Of a stretch of DNA of 64,000 nucleotides, positions 1 to 8,700 are shown piece by piece; position 1 is the first letter of the stretch, and every line of letters starts with the position of its first letter. Made by a program: the position numbers and the translations under genes. The DNA comes from CAZVBV01 sp964578905. GTDB lineage: Bacteria; Patescibacteriota; Gracilibacteria; UBA4473. The stretch spans positions 1-64,000 of the forward strand of contig CAZOER010000003.1 in NCBI GenBank assembly GCA_964578905.1. The letters are read 5' to 3'. A model generated the notes under the pieces. The model saw nothing but the letters and a program-made list of their open reading frames with translations. It was not told the origin of the DNA and made no database searches.

Positions 1-1819
1 CTGAAGAAACTTTGAATCCAATACGAGAAGCCATGTTCGCTTTAATGAGTCCCGTTACCACATCCACAGACGGTCTCTGTGTCGCGATCATCAAGTGCAT
101 TCCCACAGCTCGTGCCATCTGAGCAATTCGGCAAATAGCGGCTTCTACGTCCTTTCCAGCCACCATCATGAGGTCTGCCAACTCATCAATAACAATGACA
201 ATGAACGGTTCTTTCTTCTCAGACTTCTCATTGTATTCCGTGATGTCTCGACATCGGGCTTCGGAGAACATCTTGTATCGACGGTTCATCTCCGCGACGG
301 CCCATGCTAGCGCACTTACACATTTCTCAGGCTCCACAATAACGGGCGTGAGAAGGTGGGGAAGGTGATTGTAGAGCGTCAATTCTACACGCTTCGGATC
401 TACCAAAATCAGTTTCAATCGCTCTGGAGAATTTTGCCACAAGAGAGAACAAAGAAAGGCGTTCATGGCGACTGATTTCCCAGATCCTGTTTTTCCGGCA
501 ATCATCAGGTGGGGCATTTTTGCCAAATTTGCGACAATCGGTTTTCCTGCCACGTCTCGTCCGACGGCGAGTTTGAGATCGGATTTTTCATTCTCCCATG
601 CTTCAGATTCCAAGATTTCTCGCATTCCCACAACGGCTCGTTCTTTATTTGGAATTTCAATTCCCACCAAAGATTTCCCTTGGATAGGCGCTTCAATTCG
701 TAGATTCTCTGCTGCAAGAGCCAGTGCCAAATCACGCTTGAGAGCCGTGATCTTCGTTAACTTCACCCCAGCTGCAGGTTCGAGAGTGAACTGCGTTACA
801 GTCGGCCCGACGTGCACAGACTTCATCGTCACTTCGATCCCAAATTGTTCAAGCTTCTCACGGATGATGTCAGCCTTCCTTCGGAGATCCGTTTCATCGA
901 CAACAATAGTAGATGTCGTGTCTTTCAAAAGATCGACATTCGGCGGTTCCCATTGCCCACCCAATTCTCGGTTTTTCGCAGCCGTGAGTTCGTCGGTCTT
1001 TTCAAGGTTTACGGCTGTTTTTCCATTTTTCCCATTGGTCGTGGAATCAATAATTTCGAGTTCATTTTTAAATCGTCCCTTCTCGGCCTTTTCTTCTTTC
1101 GTCAGCTTTGAAGGCTTTGTTTCAATAACTCGTCCCGCTTTCTCAATATCAATTTGTTTCAAATGTTTTCCTCTCAAAAGATCTGAAATACGAATTCCGA
1201 ATCCCAGCACACTCGAGACCCAAATAATTCCGAGAAGAATAATAATCGTTGGAATCGTTCCCAAAAATTCACGAGGAAAGAAATCCATCGCAAATCCTAA
1301 CGCGCCTCCATAACTCCCAGAGAGCGCTAATGAATCAGCATGGGGGACGAAGAGATTGATAAGTCCCAAGACCGAAGCAAAAAACAAAAGCAGTGCCAAA
1401 ATTCTCGCAGGAGGGAAAAGAGTTTCTTTATTCGTAAAGAGAAACACTCCTGCACCAACCATTCCAAGAGGCACAATCCAAGCGCCGACTCCAAAAATAG
1501 TTTTAAAGAAGGAGAGGGTTGCGATAGAAAATTCAGTCTTTCCCCAGAAGAGAACCAAGAGAAGGACTGCTAAAACAATCCAGACTCCACCAAAGATTTC
1601 TCGCATCACAGAATCAGAGAGGAAAGAATCCCATTGTTCGGTTTGCACCTTTTGCTTGGCGACCTTTTTTGTGGCTCGTACTTTCGCACGTTCACGCATC
1701 TCTCTGCGTTTTTCTTTTTTGTTTTCTGCTACCTTCATTTTTCGGGCCATTTTTTCAGCTTCTCGCCGAAGAACAGCAGCAGGAATTTTCACGCTCGGAG
1801 ATTTTCGTCGTTTTACCAT
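1..1819 (-). CDS. ftsK: DNA translocase FtsK/SpoIIIE, C-terminus cut by window edge
   Basis: ATP-driven DNA pump that clears chromosomes through the division septum. The minus-strand frame is open from an ATG at 1819 to base 1 (606 residues, no stop), so the gene continues outside the window. A Lys/Arg-rich N-terminus is followed by four hydrophobic segments between about residues 55 and 160, as in the membrane anchor of FtsK. The motor carries a Walker A at about residues 439-450 (IAGKTGSGKSV) and a Walker B near 541-553 (IVIVIDELADLMM), then RIAQMARAVGMHLMIATQRP, a signature of the family. The linker between membrane and motor is short. It lies 43 bp downstream of mutY on the same strand and is probably co-transcribed. 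A TTG three codons upstream is an alternative start. Confidence 0.93.
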   Translation of the reverse strand, partial: MVKRRKSPSVKIPAAVLRREAEKMARKMKVAENKKEKRREMRERAKVRATKKVAKQKVQTEQWDSFLSDSVMREIFGGVWIVLAVLLLVLFWGKTEFSIATLSFFKTIFGVGAWIVPLGMVGAGVFLFTNKETLFPPARILALLLFFASVLGLINLFVPHADSLALSGSYGGALGFAMDFFPREFLGTIPTIIILLGIIWVSSVLGFGIRISDLLRGKHLKQIDIEKAGRVIETKPSKLTKEEKAEKGRFKNELEIIDSTTNGKNGKTAVNLEKTDELTAAKNRELGGQWEPPNVDLLKDTTSTIVVDETDLRRKADIIREKLEQFGIEVTMKSVHVGPTVTQFTLEPAAGVKLTKITALKRDLALALAAENLRIEAPIQGKSLVGIEIPNKERAVVGMREILESEAWENEKSDLKLAVGRDVAGKPIVANLAKMPHLMIAGKTGSGKSVAMNAFLCSLLWQNSPERLKLILVDPKRVELTLYNHLPHLLTPVIVEPEKCVSALAWAVAEMNRRYKMFSEARCRDITEYNEKSEKKEPFIVIVIDELADLMMVAGKDVEAAICRIAQMARAVGMHLMIATQRPSVDVVTGLIKANMASRIGFKVSS

Positions 1820-1862
1820 CGTTCGCAATTTTAGCCCAAAGAATGCTCACCCGCAAACTCCT

Positions 1863-2909
1863 TTAGACACGCATTGTTTTTAATTTCTCCAAAGCTCCAC
1901 CGTTCGTATCGAGAAATTCTATTTCCCCGAAATCTGCAGGCGCCACCCAATCAATTTTTTGTCCTTCAAGAGGCTTTGGTTCGCCCTTCTGAATCTGACA
2001 CCGATGAAATCGAAGCAAGAGTTCAACCTTATTAAATGGCAAAATAATCTCATAAAAATGCGGACGGACGGAAACTTCAATATCGAGTTCTTCTTTTATT
2101 TCACGCTTCACACACGTTCGGAAACTTTCTCCTTTCTCTCGTTTTCCGCCAGGGAATTCCCATTTTCCAACAAAACTTTTTCCTTCTGGTCGTGTTTGGA
2201 TCAAGTATTTTCCATCTCGATAAATACACGCAGCTCCAACTTCAATTCGAAATTTTTTCTTCTTCGAAACGCCTCGCGCATTTCGTTCAGGAATAAAAAG
2301 ATCTCTTGTGATTATTGGGAAAAAAACGTGAAGAGGGGCGTCAATATTCTCCCCACCTCGCAATGCTGTTGCCAAATCCATCATGGCATTATTCCAATCG
2401 CGCCCGCTCTTTGCATATGACACGAGTTCTTTTCCGACTGATTCAATATTTTCTCCTACCCACAGAACAGAAATAATCTTCGAAAGATTTGTATCGATGG
2501 CAGGAATTTGTTCATCCCACGCAAATGCCAAGATAGCACGAGCGGTATATTCCCCGATTCCCGGCAATGATTCGAGTTTGTGTTTATCACGTGGAAGCTT
2601 GCCTCCAAAGTCCTTCACAATCTTCTGTGCGGCCTTCAGGACGTTCTTTCCACGAACATAATACCCAAGTCCTTTCCAGACAGGATATACATCTTCCCAC
2701 GTTGCCTTGGCCAAATCTTCAACAGTAGGGAAAGCTTTCAAAAACGGTGCATAAAAATCTTTTTCCACCCGAGAAACCTGCGTTTGTTGAAGCATGATTT
2801 CAGAAATCCAAATTTCGTAGGGATCAGTTGTTTTTCTCCACGGTAAATCTCGTCGGTTCGCTTTGTACCAATCGAGAAGAGAGTGAGTAAATGTTTTTTT
2901 GTTTTTCAT
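1863..2909 (-). CDS. mutY: A/G-specific adenine glycosylase MutY without Fe-S cluster, with C-terminal NUDIX domain
   Basis: Removes adenine mispaired with 8-oxoguanine. The N-terminal glycosylase domain shows the catalytic Glu in ISEIMLQQTQV (about residue 37), the helix-hairpin-helix LPGIGEYTA and the catalytic Asp in PAIDTN. The segment where MutY proteins normally hold four cysteines for a [4Fe-4S] cluster, just after MMDLATALRGG, has no cysteine. The C-terminal third is a MutT-like 8-oxoG recognition domain with a complete NUDIX box at about residues 252-275 (G-x5-E-x7-REIKEEL). The start chosen is ATG 2909 (MKNKKTF); an in-frame TTG at 2951 would add 14 residues that look unlike the family. 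It is followed by ftsK. Confidence 0.93.
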   Translation of the reverse strand: MKNKKTFTHSLLDWYKANRRDLPWRKTTDPYEIWISEIMLQQTQVSRVEKDFYAPFLKAFPTVEDLAKATWEDVYPVWKGLGYYVRGKNVLKAAQKIVKDFGGKLPRDKHKLESLPGIGEYTARAILAFAWDEQIPAIDTNLSKIISVLWVGENIESVGKELVSYAKSGRDWNNAMMDLATALRGGENIDAPLHVFFPIITRDLFIPERNARGVSKKKKFRIEVGAACIYRDGKYLIQTRPEGKSFVGKWEFPGGKREKGESFRTCVKREIKEELDIEVSVRPHFYEIILPFNKVELLLRFHRCQIQKGEPKPLEGQKIDWVAPADFGEIEFLDTNGGALEKLKTMRV

Positions 2910-2971
2910 TATCAGGGAATTAATTTGTACCCAAAAAGAGAGAAAGCGCAATAGCGTTTCCTTTCACAGGG

Positions 2972-3976
2972 TTAATAAAGTCCCTTATCCTGAACCAGTA
3001 CGAAGTACATAACGGTCCAAGCAGAGAAGGCAAGAATCAGACCAATTGCAGCAGCAATAAGTGTTTTCTTTGCATTTTCAATGGCTTGTTCGTCGATACC
3101 AAAGTTTGCAATAAGACGAATTCCTCCCCACACAAGCATCATCACAGAAATCGTTCCAATGAGACCAAGGAAGAAATTTCCCCAATCGGTAATAAATTTA
3201 ACAGTATCAGATATATTCGGAGTCGTAAGTATCATGACATCGCTTCCCATTCGAATTTCTTTCGAAAAGAATGAAATCAACGAGTTCGCAGAAACCAAGA
3301 GAATCATTCCCCCAATGGTATACACAATCCGTTTCTTTATATTTGAAACCTGAGATTCATCTTCTCCTCCTGCAATAATCAACTTAAAGGCAGAAAAAAT
3401 AATAAAAAGAACTCCGGTGGCAACGGCAAAACTCGAGATATATTTAAAGAGTCCTCGAATTTCTTTTACTCCTCGTTGGGCAAAATTCTCAACAGTTGAA
3501 TCCGCTCCTCGGAAGACTTCCCCAGTTGTTCCAAAGAAAATATTATCTACCAACACAACGGCAGTCAGGAGAATTAGCCACCCAAAAAATGTGGCATAGA
3601 TCATCCGTTTTCGACGATCAAATTCTTCTTCCCCATCAGAAGAGAGAATAAGCGTTGCCCCCGCCCATACAATGAAGAGTACGGTAATTGGGACGAGAAG
3701 CTTTTTGATGTAACGAATTACATTGGAAACCATATCACTAAAATATTCAGCTCCCTTGTTTACGGAAGCAGGAAGATCTCTCTTATTTGGATCATTCGAA
3801 AGAGGGGAACCAAAGGTAGTGTAATCAATAAGATTGGCTTTTGGGCCGGATAACTGAATAGCATCTCCCATTGAGCCTTCTCCAAAAACATCTTTTGTTG
3901 TTTGTGCACACACGTTACTCATTCCCACAAAGAGGAGAGAGAGAGCGAAGAATCCAGTTAAAAATAATTTTCTCAT
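2972..3976 (-). CDS. Membrane protein with three T4SS-pilin (VirB2/TrbC-like) modules
   Basis: The protein has 334 residues, starting MRKLFLTGFFALSLLF, a signal peptide ending near VCA-Q. After a short extracytoplasmic segment it shows three repeated units. Each has a hydrophobic helix, a polar acidic hinge (SSDGEEEFDRRKR; AGGEDESQVSNIKKR; FGIDEQAIENAKK) and a second hydrophobic helix. This helix-hinge-helix pattern is that of T4SS-pilin/TrbC-VirB2 proteins in Patescibacteria, which usually carry one unit. The start overlaps the stop of the upstream gene by four bases (ATGA), so the two are translationally coupled. Likely role: membrane component of a conjugation-, DNA-uptake- or pilus-like apparatus; no ATPase of such a system is in the window, so function stays open. 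A longer upstream reading in this frame was rejected because it precedes the signal peptide. Confidence 0.72.
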   Translation of the reverse strand: MRKLFLTGFFALSLLFVGMSNVCAQTTKDVFGEGSMGDAIQLSGPKANLIDYTTFGSPLSNDPNKRDLPASVNKGAEYFSDMVSNVIRYIKKLLVPITVLFIVWAGATLILSSDGEEEFDRRKRMIYATFFGWLILLTAVVLVDNIFFGTTGEVFRGADSTVENFAQRGVKEIRGLFKYISSFAVATGVLFIIFSAFKLIIAGGEDESQVSNIKKRIVYTIGGMILLVSANSLISFFSKEIRMGSDVMILTTPNISDTVKFITDWGNFFLGLIGTISVMMLVWGGIRLIANFGIDEQAIENAKKTLIAAAIGLILAFSAWTVMYFVLVQDKGLY

Positions 3977-4926
3977 GCGCCGTTTCCAATAGTAAAGCGA
4001 ACAATAGTAAATGCGGACACCGATACAATAGCACCAACGGCACAAGAAATCACAATTCGTTTCGCACGCCCCATTTGATCAGAGTCTCCGAAACTCATCA
4101 CATAGTAAACACTCGCAAGAATCATCATCGTTAAGGATGCAATACCAAGAAAGGAAAGTGCGAAATTGATAATTCCTACAATTTCATTAATCCCTGTTTC
4201 GGCACCCTTTGCAACATTTGTACCAATTGTTCCTAAATCAACACCGCTTTCACCCAAAACTTTCTTACTTCCACTAAAGATTCGGGCAATAACTTCTGCC
4301 AAGAGAATAAGAATTGATCCAAAGAGAAAGGCCTGAAAGAATGTTTTTTCTTTCGAAATAGACTCATCTTCTTCACTCCGAACAATAAGACTATATCCAG
4401 AAAGGAGCATCTTAATCAGGGCAATTCCTATAATAAGAATCTCAATAAAGAGTTTTATTTGGTTTATTTTGTCATAAAAGGCATTTTCAAAGGCCTCATT
4501 TCTTAGGAGGCGAGCGGTTCCCGATGGATCAAGAAAATCAAAGGCTACAAACTCTGCCACCGAAATAATAACCAATCCGAGAATGATATAACTAAACTGA
4601 CTTTTGTATTTCGACATATGGTCTTCATCCCCCTGAGAGACCACAAACTTAAGCCCCAGTATAGACAAGAAGAGAATGGCAATGGCTCCTAAAACTACAT
4701 TTATCCGAAAAATTAAGCCGGTATTTTGCAACATAGTAGCCAAAGAGGAAGTTGTTTGAGCTTCCTTATCTTTGACAAAACTATAAACAGCATTTTCAGT
4801 TGTCATAACCGTGTCGTAGTTCTCTACTCCTTCAAGCGGTAATCGATTTGTATTCGCCGCAGAAGCAGCATTTATACCTGTTGCTAAGAAAAGTCCGCAG
4901 AGAATCGATAGAAATAGCTTTTTCAT
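3973..4926 (-). CDS. Membrane protein with three T4SS-pilin-like modules (second paralogue)
   Basis: The protein has 317 residues, starting MKKLFLSILCGLFLATG with a signal peptide ending near ASA-A. Three helix-hinge-helix units follow, with hinges SQGDEDHMSKYKSQ, RSEEDESISKEKT and SFGDSDQMGRAKR, matching the architecture of the downstream gene and of VirB2/TrbC-like pilin proteins. It is first in a two-gene unit with a four-base overlap. ATG 4926 is preferred over an in-frame TTG at 4962 because the signal peptide begins here and a promoter (-35 at 4957-4962, -10 at 4934-4939) ends only seven bases upstream, which predicts a leaderless mRNA. Being paralogous and coupled, the two products may form one hetero-oligomer (inference). 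Confidence 0.72.
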   Translation of the reverse strand: MKKLFLSILCGLFLATGINAASAANTNRLPLEGVENYDTVMTTENAVYSFVKDKEAQTTSSLATMLQNTGLIFRINVVLGAIAILFLSILGLKFVVSQGDEDHMSKYKSQFSYIILGLVIISVAEFVAFDFLDPSGTARLLRNEAFENAFYDKINQIKLFIEILIIGIALIKMLLSGYSLIVRSEEDESISKEKTFFQAFLFGSILILLAEVIARIFSGSKKVLGESGVDLGTIGTNVAKGAETGINEIVGIINFALSFLGIASLTMMILASVYYVMSFGDSDQMGRAKRIVISCAVGAIVSVSAFTIVRFTIGNGA

Positions 4927-4933
4927 TCCTTGT

Positions 4934-4962
4934 ATTGTACCAGAAAAAGCGGTTTTTCTCAA
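4934..4962 (-). promoter_or_regulatory. sigma70-like promoter of the T4SS-pilin pair
   Basis: On the minus strand TTGAGA, a 17-base spacer and TACAAT. The -10 box ends seven bases before ATG 4926, so transcription should begin at or next to the start codon. It is back to back with the promoter at 4969-4996. Confidence 0.65.
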
Positions 4963-4968
4963 ATCCTT

Positions 4969-4996
4969 TTGACAAAAAACTCTTGATTTATAGAAT
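4969..4996 (+). promoter_or_regulatory. sigma70-like promoter for the 5027 gene and tRNAs
   Basis: TTGACA, a 16-base spacer and TAGAAT on the plus strand. It lies about 30 bases ahead of the 77-residue membrane protein gene and could also drive the two downstream tRNAs. Confidence 0.65.
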
Positions 4997-5026
4997 CTTC
5001 GCGCTTATTGTTCTTTTCGTTAACAC

Positions 5027-5260
5027 ATGATTGCTTGGCTTTTGATTCCCTCTGGCATATTAATGATCATTTATTCTGACCGCGTGGTTAATTTCACCGG
5101 TGAAATTTCGTTTGCTGAAAAATGGTTCGGCGGAGGAGGAACATATACATTCATTAAGCTACTTGGATTGGCTATTACGATACTTTCGTTCATGTGGATT
5201 GCAGGCGGATTGGGGGATTTCTTCAATGCTACCGTCGGAAAATTTATTCCTGGTTTGTAA
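5027..5260 (+). CDS. Small conserved-type membrane protein, function unknown
   Basis: The protein has 77 residues. It begins with a hydrophobic segment (MIAWLLIPSGILMIIY), then a polar stretch with a Gly-rich FGGGGTYTF, then a second hydrophobic helix (LLGLAITILSFMWIAGGLG) and a short tail. The layout predicts two membrane passes. It sits directly behind a good promoter and six bases ahead of tRNA-Ala, so it is probably transcribed with the tRNAs. No enzymatic motif is visible and no family is recognised with confidence. Confidence 0.65.
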   Translation: MIAWLLIPSGILMIIYSDRVVNFTGEISFAEKWFGGGGTYTFIKLLGLAITILSFMWIAGGLGDFFNATVGKFIPGL

Positions 5261-5266
5261 AAACAC

Positions 5267-5343
5267 GGGGCTATAGCTCAATTGGCTAGAGCACCTGCTT
5301 TGCAAGCAGGGGGTTCAGGGTTCGAGTCCCTGTAGCTCCACCA
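5267..5343 (+). tRNA. tRNA-Ala (TGC)
   Basis: Full cloverleaf. The acceptor stem GGGGCTA/TAGCTCC contains the G3:U70 identity pair of alanine tRNAs. The anticodon loop is TTTGCAA, giving TGC. The T-loop is TTCGAGT and the CCA end is encoded. Confidence 0.97.
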
Positions 5344-5367
5344 TTATAAACAAGGAAAATAAGCGCC

Positions 5368-5442
5368 GGGTTGGTAGCTCAGTGGTAGAGCAGAAGCCTT
5401 TTAAGCTTTTGGCCGTGGGTTCGAGCCCCACCCAACCCACCA
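5368..5442 (+). tRNA. tRNA-Lys (TTT)
   Basis: Full cloverleaf with acceptor GGGTTGG/CCAACCC, anticodon loop CTTTTAA (anticodon TTT), T-arm GTGGG/CCCAC and encoded CCA. The last 18 bases plus one following base recur exactly about 156 bp downstream. Confidence 0.97.
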
Positions 5443-5599
5443 AAAAAAGACGACAGTCCCTTGCGGGCTGGCGTATTTTTTTTAATGGGGCGAGAACCCA
5501 TAAGGTTCGTTGATTTGTACCGAGCGTCAGCGAGGATACAAAGCCCTCTACCGACCCTGCGAAGCAGGGGAAGGGACGAGGCCCCACCCAACCCACCAA
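5425..5599. repeat. Direct repeat of tRNA-Lys 3' end bounding a 137-bp insert
   Basis: The 19 bases at 5425-5443 (3' end of tRNA-Lys through CCA) recur identically at 5581-5599. The segment between (5444-5580) holds GC-rich hairpins, for example CCCTGC-gaa-GCAGGG near 5555, and an imperfect inverted pair TTTGTACC/GGATACAAA around 5515-5542. The arrangement resembles an attachment-site duplication at a tRNA 3' end, or a small palindromic repeat that copied the tRNA end. No integrase gene is near. Confidence 0.6.
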
Positions 5600-5611
5600 T
5601 TTATCTTTTCA

Positions 5612-5646
5612 GGATCCGGACCCTAAAGGTCGCTGGGTCCGGATCC
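5612..5646. repeat. Perfect 12-bp inverted repeat (hairpin)
   Basis: The arm GGATCCGGACCC (5612-5623) and its exact complement (5635-5646) flank an 11-base loop. The following T-run is weak (TTTT), so it may be a processing hairpin, a weak terminator or a dispersed palindrome. A related 16-bp palindrome occurs inside cysS. Confidence 0.6.
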
Positions 5647-5660
5647 AAGTTTTAATATTT

Positions 5661-5690
5661 CCTTCACATTTGTGTGAGGGAGGCTTTTTA
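5661..5690 (+). terminator. Intrinsic terminator after the tRNA region
   Basis: The arms CCTTCACA and TGTGAGGG form an 8-bp stem with a short loop, followed by AGGC and five T. It would end the transcript from the 4969 promoter and separate it from the large gene at 5784. Confidence 0.6.
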
Positions 5691-5783
5691 TAGATTTAAA
5701 AACATTAAAAGTTGCGACGAGTTGGTCTCCTTGCCCATTTAATGGGGAATCATAAGTATGAGAATGGTTTCTTGACCCCATAG

Positions 5784-8700
5784 ATGAGACTTTCTCGGAA
5801 AGATAAAAAATTCCTCACGCTTCTTGTTGTCACGTGTTTACTCGTGATGGCAGAATATTCTGTTTATGCATTCGATCCCGTTCTTCCACAGGAGCGATTA
5901 AACGACATAGTACAAATTGGAACTATTACGCCTACACAATTCGAGGAACTTGATGAAGCGACAATACAAATAATTCTTGAAAGAAGAGATGTTCAATCAT
6001 TATTGCGAAATCATTTTGAACTCTTAGGACTTTACGGAGAAACATCGGCGGGACTTATTTTGAAAAAACCAGAAGACTGGAGTCGATTGAGCGAAGAATT
6101 AGCATTAAGCGGAACCACGTTTCAGAAGGTGTACGATGTTTGGTATCGAGAGAAAATTCAAAACCAACCAGAACTTCTAACAGGTGATACAGAGCAAATG
6201 GAAGCATTTTTTGAAAAACATTTTTCTTCCACAGAAGAAAATATGTTGGCAGATGGACGAGTGATAGGGACGGACGTAAATTGGGCAACCTTTGCCTACG
6301 AACAAGGTTTGCCGATTGCAGCGGGAATTCTTCTCATAATGTATCAAGCGTGGTGGCGAAAAAGAAAAGAGGAAGAATCGACAGAAGATTGGGGCGGATT
6401 AAAGACTATATATTCAGAAATTTTTGAAAAAGATAATAAAGATTTCGGGCATTTCTATTCAGCGGCTACAAGTGACAATCGTATTTTTAGTTTTTCGGAT
6501 TGGTATCCGAGGCTTTGGGAATTTTTAAGAATAGAAAAAACTAAATTTGAAGATGAGACGACTTTTAAGAGTAAAGCACAGGAACTGGTTTCTCTGGTTC
6601 AGAGCTATGTCTCTTCTCGTCAAGCGAAACAAAAAGCAGAATTCGAAGCGACGTTTCAGAGTGTATTAGCAGAGCTTTCAAAAGAAGAAATTCAAGCGTT
6701 ATCACAGGGAAAATTTAACATAGAACACCTTCCCGAGTTTCTAGAAAAAGAAATTATTGAGGTAGTGATGACTGAGGAAACGGTTCGACTGGAAGACGGA
6801 TGGACACAGTTTTCAGAAAACCTTCTCACAGAAAAAGGATTAACAGATTTCTTCGACGAACAATTGCTGATTATTGAAGACAGACTTCTCAATCATCCAG
6901 AAAAAGTGCAGGAAATTTTAGCGATGGTGCAAGAAAATTGGGAAGTGAAGTTCAAGGCAGAGCGCCAAGTTGAAATAGAAAATATCACGGCCCAAGCCGA
7001 TGCTCTCTATAACGACCTCGTCCGATATGCGGTTTATAATTACCAATATGAGAATGTCGCAAAAGCACGGAATGATTTTTACTTAGAAAAAGTAAAAGAA
7101 CTTGATCAAATTCTTGCCCCTCAAAAAGAAGTACTGACGACGGTTTTCGCAAAATACACAGACTCTTTTGAAGAGAAAAAAGAAGTGATTGATGAAACGG
7201 TTCGCCAAATTACATATCGCCAAGAACTTGTTGAAGACATTGATTACATAACGTCTGTCAGCGAACTCTTTCCTTATGAAAAAGAACCAACCCCGCCCTC
7301 ACCCGAGACGGTAGAGACGGTAACCCAAGAATTCTACGAACGCTATAAGCCCGTATTTGAAAAAGAAGAAGAAATAAATTACCTCAATGCGACTCTCGTC
7401 GCAGCAAAGATTACCTATGATGTCACCATTGGAGCACAGAAAGAAGAATGTGACGCATTGATTGAATCGATTAAGACGAAAATTGTAAACGTAGGAAATG
7501 AAATAGTGGAATTGGAAAAGAAAATGGACCCTACGAAAAACACAGTCATTGCGCATGCGGAAGTTTATTCAGAAGAAATTGATCGTGTTTTTGATAAACA
7601 ATTGTATGAACTTTCAGAAGCGCATGAAAAAATGAAAGCAGATATTATTGCATCATGGACTCCTTCTTTAAGTGACCCAGATTATTGGACGCGTGTCAGG
7701 GCACAAGACAACATGGACGGATCCATTGCGTATTATCAAAAGAAATACGACGAAACGCGCAAGCAAATAAAATCGTACCGAACGGGAAGTGCCTTTCGGA
7801 AAATAGCCTGTATCAAGCAAGTAAGGGAACAAGATAGAAATGATTTCAATGAAAAACAAAAACAAGCACGGACGAATTATTTAGAAAAAAGAAAAGAAAA
7901 TCCCGCAAAGAAAAGAGCGATTCAATATTTAATGGGACTCGAAGATTCAAAACCAATCAGTAAGTTTTTTGAAGTACAACAAGCGACGGTCCTCAATTCC
8001 GATACGATTCAAGGTGAGATTCTCTCCTTGCGGGAACAACTCGACCAACCCTCTCCATACACAGCAGAAATACAAGAAATAGAAGAACAAATGGCGACGT
8101 CACTGGCTTACAGTTTTGAGGAATATCTCACTCGGAATGGTATTACGAATACGAGTTGGGTCGTAAAAGATGATTGGTTGAGAAGCAAGGAAAACATTGG
8201 TCGACACGGTGATTATTGGGGACAAAAATATGCGGCGTATGCAAACTATATCGTGCGAGATTTCGTTGGTTATGACGAAGGAATTGTAAACACCCTTCGT
8301 GATGCAGCTATGAAGGCGCACCAAGAAGCAATAGATGCCTATGATGGATGGCAGCAGTTTTTTAAACAACACCCACTTCTTCACGAAGAGAATATGAACG
8401 TTCTTGGGGCACGACTCGGCAGTCTTCAAAGAGAAGATGCGGAATATAAAGAAGTTATTGCAGAGCAAATTGCAACCCTTGAGAAAGAGGTCCAAGTACA
8501 AACGTCTTCCTCATTCACTTCTGCACAGTGGCTTAATAAAACAGTAGAAGAGCGACAAAAAGACACGCTCACAAATGTAATCGTTGAGACAGAAATAAAA
8601 GCTTCTCTTGGCGAGGATATCACCGCCGTCGATCCGACAGAACTCATAACACACTTTTCAAATGTGCGAGAAAGTCAGCTCATTATTCAGCAGAACAATT

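Noticed and set aside
465..1313. A 282-residue open frame on the plus strand opposite ftsK
   Set aside because: It is antisense to the conserved FtsK motor; its Ser/Phe-rich composition is that of a shadow frame.
5444..5580. A degenerate second tRNA-Lys gene
   Set aside because: Only the last 18-19 bases match; the 5' half, D-arm and anticodon arm are absent.
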